Shown here in pieces: positions 42,701 through 54,700 of a stretch of DNA of 64,000 nt. Every line of letters starts with the position of its first letter. Position 1 is the stretch's first letter. A program made the position numbers and the translations under genes. The notes under the pieces were generated by a model. The model was not told the DNA's origin. It did no database searches and worked only from the letters and a program-made list of their open reading frames with translations. The stretch is from G964291335 sp964291335. Lineage in GTDB: Bacteria > Chloroflexota > Dehalococcoidia > Lucifugimonadales > UBA3495. The stretch covers positions 930,001 to 994,000 of the forward strand of contig OZ219748.1 of NCBI GenBank assembly GCA_964291335.2, read 5' to 3'.

Positions 42701-45700
42701 ATCATCGGTCTATCCCCGCGTGGGCGGGGGAACCCGCAGCGCAGGTAGCGGGGACAGCAATCGCCGGGGTCTATCCCCGCGTGGGCGGGGGAACCGAGTT
42801 GCTGGTCAGCGATAACAATTACTACGCAGGTCTATCCCCGCGTGGGCGGGGGAACCAACTATGCTAGGAATTGCGCCTGATAGGCGAGGGGTCTATCCCC
42901 GCGTGGGCGGGGGAACCCCCCTTGCGCTTGCAACCCCTGCAACCCCGTAAGGTCTATCCCCGCGTGGGCGGGGGAACCGGTGGCCCGGTGGCCCGGTGGC
43001 TCGGCAACGAGGGTCTATCCCCGCGTGGGCGGGGGAACCCGGTGGCCCGGTGGCCCGGTGGCCCGCGGTAACGGTCTATCCCCGCGTGGGCGGGGGAACC
43101 GTCGGCTCGGCGAGGCCCTCGTAGATAGCCTCGGGTCTATCCCCGCGTGGGCGGGGGAACCGTCTTCCCGCAGATGATCGGGCCACTGGACACGGGTCTA
43201 TCCCCGCGTGGGCGGGGGAACCGTCTTCCCGCAGATGATCGGGCCACTGGACACGGGTCTATCCCCGCGTGGGCGGGGGAACCTCGAAGAGAGAGGTGTC
43301 AAGACCTTGCAAAACCGGTCTATCCCCGCGTGGGCGGGGGAACCGACGATTTGAGCAACCGACAGCGAAAGCCGTTAGGTCTATCCCCGCGTGGGCGGGG
43401 GAACCCAAGGGCCACTGCCAGGTCAACGATAGACCGGGGGTCTATCCCCGCGTGGGCGGGGGAACCGGCTTATTGCAGGGAATAATCTAGGTGGTATCTG
43501 GTCTATCCCCGCGTGGGCGGGGGAACCTTATGTTGATGAATCAGGAAAAGCAAAAGTCCAGGTCTATCCCCGCGTGGGCGGGGGAACCACACCTCGCTCT
43601 TCGACGGTAGCCAGGTAGTGAGGTCTATCCCCGCGTGGGCGGGGGAACCTCTGGTTATTTTGCAGATTTCCTGTAGGGCCTGGGTCTATCCCCGCGTGGG
43701 CGGGGGAACCCTCCTAGCATAACTAGGCGCATACACCCACCAGGGTCTATCCCCGCGTGGGCGGGGGAACCCTAAAGAACTGGAGCGCACAAAAGAGGTT
43801 GAGCGGTCTATCCCCGCGTGGGCGGGGGAACCGCCTCGCACATGGTTGACCATCAGAATGCTACGGGTCTATCCCCGCGTGGGCGGGGGAACCACCGGGT
43901 CGTGCCGCCGGGCCCGGTCCAGCGCAGGTCTATCCCCGCGTGGGCGGGGGAACCGTCAAGGGTGAATCCGCCCGTTGCGAGTCGAGCGGTCTATCCCCGC
44001 GTGGGCGGGGGAACCGATAAGCAGAACCAATACGCCGCCGTCGTGAGGGGTCTATCCCCGCGTGGGCGGGGGAACCGACCTGCCCGTTAAGAGAATGACC
44101 CACTCGGCAGGTCTATCCCCGCGTGGGCGGGGGAACCGCTTACACTCTGGCCAATCCGACGGGCTGGCAGGGTCTATCCCCGCGTGGGCGGGGGAACCGG
44201 CCGCATGCCCAGATCCGGGTCAGCTCTCTCCGGTCTATCCCCGCGTGGGCGGGGGAACCAAGGGCACGCCGGGCTTGAAGGTCATCTGGCCCGGTCTATC
44301 CCCGCGTGGGCGGGGGAACCACGAAGTCAAGGCCGAAGGCAACCGCCAGCGGAGGTCTATCCCCGCGTGGGCGGGGGAACCGCCTCGTACTCCGAGCAGT
44401 CCCAGGCATGCCCCGGTCTATCCCCGCGTGGGCGGGGGAACCTTCGGCCAGCCGATCATTGCAGGGTGTGCACGCGGTCTATCCCCGCGTGGGCGGGGGA
44501 ACCCCACCCTGCCCCGAAAAGGGGGCGCTTTTTGCCGGTCTATCCCCGCGTGGGCGGGGGAACCTTTTCCGGCCTTGCGTACCTTCCCGCTTCCGGCGGT
44601 CTATCCCCGCGTGGGCGGGGGAACCCCGGCCCCGGCGAGCCGCATCAGTGGTACTGCAGGTCTATCCCCGCGTGGGCGGGGGAACCGGTGCAGGTCGTGG
44701 TGTCCATTATCTCTTCTCCGGTCTATCCCCGCGTGGGCGGGGGAACCTGAAGCCAGAGCCTCATCTTGAACGGCTTTGGCGGTCTATCCCCGCGTGGGCG
44801 GGGGAACCCCGGGGAGGTACGGAAGGCCGGGAAGCTTGAGCGGTCTATCCCCGCGTGGGCGGGGGAACCGCCGGCGAATACCACGCCGGCGGTAGCGGCT
44901 GGGGTCTATCCCCGCGTGGGCGGGGGAACCCCTCTCCAGCGTGGCGACATAGTCGGCCTGGCAGGTCTATCCCCGCGTGGGCGGGGGAACCAGCCCGTAG
45001 CATTTTGGCCGTACACCCGTCGCAGGTCTATCCCCGCGTGGGCGGGGGAACCAAACCCGATTTTGTCAATAGGCAAAAAACCGCGGTCTATCCCCGCGTG
45101 GGCGGGGGAACCTCGCTGCGCTCCTTGACTGTGGCCAGCTGCGCCGGTCTATCCCCGCGTGGGCGGGGGAACCTCAAGCGGTAGGAGAGGGAATTTGTCA
45201 GAAGCAGGTCTATCCCCGCGTGGGCGGGGGAACCTGTAGGCTTCATAGCGCAGCAGCAGCCGGACCGGGTCTATCCCCGCGTGGGCGGGGGAACCAATGT
45301 CCCGACGAATTCGGCGTTTGCGACTGCAGGTCTATCCCCGCGTGGGCGGGGGAACCCTCGGTTTAGCCGGGCTTGCCGCCGGCCTGCGGGGTCTATCCCC
45401 GCGTGGGCGGGGGAACCCAGCCACTGGCAGCTACCGTCCGGCTGGAAATGGGTCTATCCCCGCGTGGGCGGGGGAACCGTCTCCCTTGTCGCCTTTGTCG
45501 CCCTTGTCGCCGGTCTATCCCCGCGTGGGCGGGGGAACCGTACCCCCGGCGCCAGCAGCCCGGCCAGAAACCGGGTCTATCCCCGCGTGGGCGGGGGAAC
45601 CCGCGTGGGTGCACGCCGTCGGGCCTGACTCGGGGGTCTATCCCCGCGTGGGCGGGGGAACCCGGCTACTATCTGAGGCTATCGTGCTGGTAGGCGGTCT

Positions 45701-48700
45701 ATCCCCGCGTGGGCGGGGGAACCATCTGGCTCGCCAAAGCGACGGCTTCCTGCTCGGGTCTATCCCCGCGTGGGCGGGGGAACCTCTCGTCATTATCCAT
45801 AGTCTCACTCCTGACGCGGTCTATCCCCGCGTGGGCGGGGGAACCGCCCCCAGACCCCCGGATTTGATAAGCGAATCAGGTCTATCCCCGCGTGGGCGGG
45901 GGAACCTTGCGAGGCCTGTATGACGGCCAAAGACGCTGTGGTCTATCCCCGCGTGGGCGGGGGAACCGCCCGTCAGGTTCGGCGTCAGGGTAATGTGTGG
46001 GGTCTATCCCCGCGTGGGCGGGGGAACCCTCCATAGAGGGATCCGGTATCTCCAACGGGAAGGTCTATCCCCGCGTGGGCGGGGGAACCGGTGGCCACGC
46101 TGACTACCTGGCCGTCAAAGAGGGTCTATCCCCGCGTGGGCGGGGGAACCCCCCCCTTAACCGGGGGGGCATTACACTGGTAGGTCTATCCCCGCGTGGG
46201 CGGGGGAACCATGCAAGGCTTTATGGACTGCAATCGGGGCGGGGGTCTATCCCCGCGTGGGCGGGGGAACCCCCATTGCCGGTGTCATATTCGTGCCTAG
46301 CCACGGTCTATCCCCGCGTGGGCGGGGGAACCTGCTCCGTGTCCGAGATAGCCGTCATATTGGGCGGTCTATCCCCGCGTGGGCGGGGGAACCCGCCCCG
46401 GCCCGCCGGGGGCACTAAGGAGTGACGGTCTATCCCCGCGTGGGCGGGGGAACCGACGTCAAGTCCAGGAACGGGAACCCCCCCAGCGGTCTATCCCCGC
46501 GTGGGCGGGGGAACCGCCACGCTGGAGCGGCCCGACTGCCCCGACGACGGTCTATCCCCGCGTGGGCGGGGGAACCCCGGCGCCGGAGCGCAAGGAGATG
46601 GTGGACGCCGGTCTATCCCCGCGTGGGCGGGGGAACCTGTTATCATAGTCCTTGCGTATCATCCGGATCAGGTCTATCCCCGCGTGGGCGGGGGAACCCG
46701 GCCGGCCGAGGCCGCCCACTGCTTCCGCCATGGTCTATCCCCGCGTGGGCGGGGGAACCCCCTTGGGGAAAGTGTAGGCGCTCTGGTTCCAGGGTCTATC
46801 CCCGCGTGGGCGGGGGAACCCGGGAACCCCGGCCAGGCCCGCCAGCTGGCGGGGGTCTATCCCCGCGTGGGCGGGGGAACCTTTGGCCGTCAACAAAAGT
46901 CCTATCATAACGGGGGTCTATCCCCGCGTGGGCGGGGGAACCTGTCTGACGCCTGTCAACCCGCCGCCGGACGAAGGTCTATCCCCGCGTGGGCGGGGGA
47001 ACCTCCCCCTTTGCCTCGCCCCACCAGGCGGACGCCGGTCTATCCCCGCGTGGGCGGGGGAACCGCCTGCGTGGGCGCTCTGCCGGCCAGCAAGGGGGGT
47101 CTATCCCCGCGTGGGCGGGGGAACCATTCTCCGCTACTGACGTGTCCAGTGAAGACCGGGTCTATCCCCGCGTGGGCGGGGGAACCTGGGCCGGCGTCAG
47201 CGCCGGGTAGTGCGCCGGGGGTCTATCCCCGCGTGGGCGGGGGAACCATCCCGCCGATGACGATTGCCCAGGCCGGCACAGGTCTATCCCCGCGTGGGCG
47301 GGGGAACCCTGGCTGGTGGGTCTGGGGTATGAGCCTGTGGAGGTCTATCCCCGCGTGGGCGGGGGAACCTGCGGCTTGCCCCTGCGCTATTCTCCCTCCT
47401 GAGGTCTATCCCCGCGTGGGCGGGGGAACCGGCTCATACTAGGCCTCCTTCCTGTGGTAATAAGGTCTATCCCCGCGTGGGCGGGGGAACCTTTACAGTA
47501 GAGGAAGAACTCGCTCAGCACGCGGGTCTATCCCCGCGTGGGCGGGGGAACCACGGCCCGTGAACACGCGGCGGGCCGGCCCGTAGGTCTATCCCCGCGT
47601 GGGCGGGGGAACCGGCGGCGGGTTCAGCGGGGCGGCAAGCCGGGCGGGTCTATCCCCGCGTGGGCGGGGGAACCCCCTCGCTGTCCCCCCGGCCCCGCAG
47701 GGCCGCCGGTCTATCCCCGCGTGGGCGGGGGAACCCCATTATAGCTGAAGAGGAGTCAGCAGGGCGGCGGTCTATCCCCGCGTGGGCGGGGGAACCCGTC
47801 AATGCGCAATCGCGTCCCCGGATAGAGCAGGTCTATCCCCGCGTGGGCGGGGGAACCCGCTCGGCCTGGCTGCGCCGCTCCCGGTTCCCGGGTCTATCCC
47901 CGCGTGGGCGGGGGAACCTCCCCCTTTGCCTCGCCCCACCAGGCGGACGCCGGTCTATCCCCGCGTGGGCGGGGGAACCACTACGGATATATGAAAGGCT
48001 GTCGGCGGATGAGGTCTATCCCCGCGTGGGCGGGGGAACCGCGCAGTGCGCCGCAAGCAGGCCAACCACAGGCGGTCTATCCCCGCGTGGGCGGGGGAAC
48101 CAGGGATATACTGCCCGTCGTCCCCGCTGTACCCGGTCTATCCCCGCGTGGGCGGGGGAACCAGGCCCCAGCATGGTACGCTGGGGCCATCCTACGGTCT
48201 ATCCCCGCGTGGGCGGGGGAACCGATTGCGCATTGACGCCCCTGCCGCTAGTGCCAGGTCTATCCCCGCGTGGGCGGGGGAACCACATTGCTTTGTCGTG
48301 TGTAGAAGCCGTCTATCGGTCTATCCCCGCGTGGGCGGGGGAACCTAGGCGTCCCCCCGCCGGGTGTCCATCAGCTCCGGTCTATCCCCGCGTGGGCGGG
48401 GGAACCGGTGCAGCCGATACCGCTCAATCGGGCAACGGGGGTCTATCCCCGCGTGGGCGGGGGAACCCTGGCCGGCGTCCAGGTGCAGGGAACCGGAAGG
48501 GGTCTATCCCCGCGTGGGCGGGGGAACCGATTACTCCCGGTTCACGCCAGGCCTTCAGTTTGGTCTATCCCCGCGTGGGCGGGGGAACCCCCCCCGGCAG
48601 GGTTGCAGGGGGGTAGGCAGGGGGTCTATCCCCGCGTGGGCGGGGGAACCTGGCCCGGCGGGGGGGCGGCGGGGGGGCGGCGGGGTCTATCCCCGCGTGG

Positions 48701-51700
48701 GCGGGGGAACCGCAACCCGGCGGAACAGGGAGCCGTCAGTGCCGGGTCTATCCCCGCGTGGGCGGGGGAACCGCTGGCTGGCGCATTGAGCCAGACATGC
48801 ACCACGGTCTATCCCCGCGTGGGCGGGGGAACCTGGTGCCGGTGTGGGACGATGTCCGGGTGATTGGGTCTATCCCCGCGTGGGCGGGGGAACCCGGTAG
48901 CGGCGAAGATGGCCCACGGCTATATAAGGTCTATCCCCGCGTGGGCGGGGGAACCCCGGACGGGACGCCCGCCGAGTGCGCCGCCTGGGGTCTATCCCCG
49001 CGTGGGCGGGGGAACCTCGACCTCCTCCAGTTCCGCCTCGCTGTTCCGCGGTCTATCCCCGCGTGGGCGGGGGAACCCTCTGCCGGGGCCTGTTTCTTCC
49101 GCCAGCAGCAGGTCTATCCCCGCGTGGGCGGGGGAACCGCTCACCTGCACCTGGACTACGTCCTGCTCGGAGGTCTATCCCCGCGTGGGCGGGGGAACCT
49201 CCAGCGGCCGCCCGGCTGGCGGGGCCGCCAGGGATCTATCCCCGCGTGGGCGGGGGAACCGCCGGCCGGATTTAAGCAGCCGCACGAACCAAGGGTCTAT
49301 CCCCGCGTGGGCGGGGGAACCCGCCAGCGACATATCATATAGCGTCAACGGCAGGGTCTATCCCCGCGTGGGCGGGGGAACCTGCTGACGCTGCTATGGC
49401 GGTCAGGGCTGCGGGGGTCTATCCCCGCGTGGGCGGGGGAACCGCCGCAATGACCGGGGCGAAATCGCTGGTGGGGGGTCTATCCCCGCGTGGGCGGGGG
49501 AACCGTTTCTGTGGTCTACTCCCCGCAGGGAAAATCGGGTCTATCCCCGCGTGGGCGGGGGAACCGAGTACCCTGACCAACTCCCGAAGCAGGACTATGG
49601 TCTATCCCAGCGTGGGCGGGGGAACCGTACTCATTGACTTAGTGGCGGCAATCCTTTGAGGTCTATCCCCGCGTGGGCGGGGGAACCGGCGTAACGCCCT
49701 GTACATTGCGGTCGAAGATGGGTCTATCCCCGCGTGGGCGGGGGAACCCCAGGCCTTGATTCCGGTGGGCCTCATCCAGCCGGTCTATCCCCGCGTGGGC
49801 GGGGGAACCAGCTGGGCGTGGGCGCTGGAGCATAGCGACCAGGGTCTATCCCCGCGTGGGCGGGGGAACCTTGCTGACACTCTATGATGTATACCAATCC
49901 CGGGGTCTATCCCCGCGTGGGCGGGGGAACCTGCGTGGCGCTGGGTGGAACCCGACTATGCTAGGGTCTATCCCCGCGTGGGCGGGGGAACCCCGATTTC
50001 CCCGAACCGCCGGGGGTGCGTACGCGGTCTATCCCCGCGTGGGCGGGGGAACCCGTCATCCGGTTGTAAACTCCGGAACCGTCGCAGGTCTATCCCCGCG
50101 TGGGCGGGGGAACCGATGCGAGACGAGCGCTGGAGCGGGACGTCCGGGGTCTATCCCCGCGTGGGCGGGGGAACCTTATAGGTAATCGTGATAGTGTTGC
50201 TTACAGTAGGTCTATCCCCGCGTGGGCGGGGGAACCGCCTCCCGGCCGGGGCAGTAGGGGCCGTAGCAGGGTCTATCCCCGCGTGGGCGGGGGAACCCAC
50301 TCTATTTCCATCCGGAGCAGATCAACCCAAGGTCTATCCCCGCGTGGGCGGGGGAACCCCCGTTTCTGCTCAATAGAAGTCAATTCCGCTCGGTCTATCC
50401 CCGCGTGGGCGGGGGAACCACCCCGACGCCTACGCCTACGGCGGTTCCCTTCGGTCTATCCCCGCGTGGGCGGGGGAACCGTCCCCCTTTGCCTCGCCCC
50501 ACCACGCCGACGCGGTCTATCCCCGCGTGGGCGGGGGAACCTTATTCCATTCTACCTTCGGGTTTGTAGGGATAGGTCTATCCCCGCGTGGGCGGGGGAA
50601 CCCCCGGCCCTAGTCGCTAGACTGGGGCCATCTGAGGTCTATCCCCGCGTGGGCGGGGGAACCTGTACGTTGGTGAACTGGTTGCGCAAGGAACGCGGTC
50701 TATCCCCGCGTGGGCGGGGGAACCGGCAAAACCAGCCATCGGGTGTGGGGAGCCTGCGGTCTATCCCCGCGTGGGCGGGGGAACCGGCGTCCGGCTCCAG
50801 CGGTCGGAATGCGGGTCGGGTCTATCCCCGCGTGGGCGGGGGAACCGGGCCGGGTTTGTCAAGTCGTGGCCCCGGCGGGGGTCTATCCCCGCGTGGGCGG
50901 GGGAACCGTCCTACGTGTCCATTGGCGGCAGAGGGCGCCAGGTCTATCCCCGCGTGGGCGGGGGAACCCAGCAGGCTTACGGAGAGCCAAAAAGCGGCCC
51001 CGGTCTATCCCCGCGTGGGCGGGGGAACCACGTCCACCAACTCGGCTATCTCGGCCTGGAGGGGTCTATCCCCGCGTGGGCGGGGGAACCTTGAGAAGGC
51101 AATCTGCTATAGGTAAGTCTAGAGGTCTATCCCCGCGTGGGCGGGGGAACCGCTGTTCCCGGATCAGACGCCGCGCCAGGTAAAGGTCTATCCCCGCGTG
51201 GGCGGGGGAACCTCTTTGACTCTGCTATCGCCGCGATGCCGGGAGGGTCTATCCCCGCGTGGGCGGGGGAACCCAGAACGCCCGGATGGTGCGGCGCAAC
51301 GCGCAGGGTCTATCCCCGCGTGGGCGGGGGAACCTTTTGAATGCCGAGCGGCGCAGGCGGCGCATAGGGTCTATCCCCGCGTGGGCGGGGGAACCGCCGG
51401 GTGGCCCGGAGCCTGGCTTGGCGTTCGCGGTCTATCCCCGCGTGGGCGGGGGAACCCGGCAAGCCTTTGTCGCAGCAGGCGGGCAATCAGGTCTATCCCC
51501 GCGTGGGCGGGGGAACCGCCCGACTGGATCCGCCAGTCCGCGCAATCGGCGGTCTATCCCCGCGTGGGCGGGGGAACCACGGCTGTCCAAAGACCCGTTC
51601 TACTACTCGGCGGTCTATCCCCGCGTGGGCGGGGGAACCGCTTTCGGCCAGGTGATAGATATGCACATTGGCGGTCTATCCCCGCGTGGGCGGGGGAACC

Positions 51701-54700
51701 CTGACGCAAAGACCCCGGGGCCTTGCCGGGGTCGGTCTATCCCCGCGTGGGCGGGGGAACCGCGAGTACGCATTGAGCTACGAAGCTCCCGTAGGGTCTA
51801 TCCCCGCGTGGGCGGGGGAACCCCCAGGACAGGGTATAGGCATTCCCCCGGCGGGGGTCTATCCCCGCGTGGGCGGGGGAACCGCCGCTGACCGGCCGCC
51901 TGGAATGTGTCGCCGCGGTCTATCCCCGCGTGGGCGGGGGAACCCGTCCGTCAGCGTATAAAGGTCAACAGGAAACAGGTCTATCCCCGCGTGGGCGGGG
52001 GAACCAGCCGTCCATCAGCCGGGTCACGGTCACGCTGGGGTCTATCCCCGCGTGGGCGGGGGAACCTAGGCCGGCTGGAGTGCCACCATATCCGGGGCAG
52101 GTCTATCCCCGCGTGGGCGGGGGAACCCAGAGCCCTTTGGCCAGACGCTCGCCGGCCCGCGGTCTATCCCCGCGTGGGCGGGGGAACCTCAGCCCCCAGT
52201 TCCTGGATGACTACTACCAGGGGTCTATCCCCGCGTGGGCGGGGGAACCGACCTGCTGACCGAGACTATCCCCCTGGCCAGCGGTCTATCCCCGCGTGGG
52301 CGGGGGAACCATACCAGGTTCCCCCCTTGAACGGGCCGAAAGCGGTCTATCCCCGCGTGGGCGGGGGAACCCGCCCTGCGGCAGACCATAGGGACTGGCA
52401 AAGGGGTCTATCCCCGCGTGGGCGGGGGAACCGGCGGCGCCGTCCTCGCCGGAGTGGGCGGCATAGGTCTATCCCCGCGTGGGCGGGGGAACCTGGTAGT
52501 CCGGACGGACGCCACGCCAGCCCCGGGGTCTATCCCCGCGTGGGCGGGGGAACCGGTGTCGGAGGCTATCGTCACCGGAGACCCGGCGGTCTATCCCCGC
52601 GTGGGCGGGGGAACCGCCTGCGCTACCTCTTGCCAGGCCGTCCGGACGGGTCTATCCCCGCGTGGGCGGGGGAACCGTCAACTCAATCAGCAGGTAATCC
52701 CCCGTCTGCGGTCTATCCCCGCGTGGGCGGGGGAACCGTATATGGGCGCTGTCTATCCGCCGCATTGTCGGGTCTATCCCCGCGTGGGCGGGGGAACCCC
52801 CAGGTCTCGGTTGCGGATGATGTAGGCGTTGGGTCTATCCCCGCGTGGGCGGGGGAACCCGGGACGGGACGGCGGTTGAGGTCGCCGGGTGGGGTCTATC
52901 CCCGCGTGGGCGGGGGAACCTTAGTCAGTGCGATTTGGAGGTCTAATGTCTCAGGTCTATCCCCGCGTGGGCGGGGGAACCCCGCCGCCGGCGCCTGCCG
53001 GGGATCCGGCAGCAGGTCTATCCCCGCGTGGGCGGGGGAACCATAGCCGGCGCTCTTCCGGGCGCACCCGGCGCAGGTCTATCCCCGCGTGGGCGGGGGA
53101 ACCCACCCGCCAAAGCAGCGCACCCAGGCCGCCCCGGGTCTATCCCCGCGTGGGCGGGGGAACCTCCAGCAGCATTGTTGACAGGACGGCCAGGGCGGGT
53201 CTATCCCCGCGTGGGCGGGGGAACCTTTCTGAACATCCTTAAACGGGCCGGCGCCCAGGGTCTATCCCCGCGTGGGCGGGGGAACCACAGCTGGGCTACG
53301 CCCCGCGCTACCGCTCCAGGGTCTATCCCCGCGTGGGCGGGGGAACCGCCTAGCCTTTACTATCCGGTAGGTCCTACGGCGGTCTATCCCCGCGTGGGCG
53401 GGGGAACCCTCCTCAGAGGTCATCATGCAACCGGGCGGTACGGTCTATCCCCGCGTGGGCGGGGGAACCATACCTCAATGCTCGACCGGGAATATGGCAA
53501 GGGGTCTATCCCCGCGTGGGCGGGGGAACCATTACCGCGCCCGGTGACAGCGTGCCGGTGGCCGGTCTATCCCCGCGTGGGCGGGGGAACCCGGATATGC
53601 GCCCGTGACTGCGTCTGCCCGTAGGGTCTATCCCCGCGTGGGCGGGGGAACCAGCGCAGGATAATCACCGGCGAACAGCCAGACAGGTCTATCCCCGCGT
53701 GGGCGGGGGAACCCGGGTGCGACAGGACAACCTCGGCGGCGCCGGCGGTCTATCCCCGCGTGGGCGGGGGAACCGCGAAGGGCGTCCCCGGCGCCCAGTC
53801 CGCGAAGGGTCTATCCCCGCGTGGGCGGGGGAACCACCTCTTGCATAAGCGTAGGCTTATCGTCATAAGGTCTATCCCCGCGTGGGCGGGGGAACCCCCC
53901 TATGTCAGGCACCCGCAATTCTTTCTGCAGGTCTATCCCCGCGTGGGCGGGGGAACCGCGGCGACTGCGGGCCGCGTAAGGGCCGGATGGGGTCTATCCC
54001 CGCGTGGGCGGGGGAACCATGGTCATGGGGGCGCTCTTATGCGCCCCCTGGGGTCTATCCCCGCGTGGGCGGGGGAACCCTGGCGGTCTTTCGGCTGGCT
54101 GCCGCATAGCCAGGTCTATCCCCGCGTGGGCGGGGGAACCTGTCTTTCATCGAGCAAGCAGGAAAAAGTTCGCTGTCTATCCCCGCGTGGGCGGGGGAAC
54201 CACAAGCCCCTCGCAAGAGGAAGCCCCACAAATGTGTCTATCCCCGCGTGGGCGGGGGAACCCGGCGTGGGCGTGGGCGTAGGCGTGGGCGTGGGTGTCT
54301 ATCCCCGCGTGGGCGGGGGAACCTCGGCGCCCCCGGCCTTGCCACCGGGGCGGGGGTGTCTATCCCCGCGTGGGCGGGGGAACCCGTATGCCGGCGGCGG
54401 GTCAGCCGGGTCAGCCCTGTCTATCCCCGCGTGGGCGGGGGAACCGCAAGGGGGGCGGGGGGCCGCTTGCGGAACCGCTGTCTATCCCCGCGTGGGCGGG
54501 GGAACCGCGGGTTGACAGGCGTCAGACATTCTGATAGTCGGTCTATCCCCGCGTGGGCGGGGGAACCTGGATAACCCCGATGTCGGCCCCTTTCGGCGCC
54601 GGTCTATCCCCGCGTGGGCGGGGGAACCCCCAGAGCTTGCAGCCCCAGGCGGCGGATATTCGGTCTATCCCCGCGTGGGCGGGGGAACCATGGACACGTA

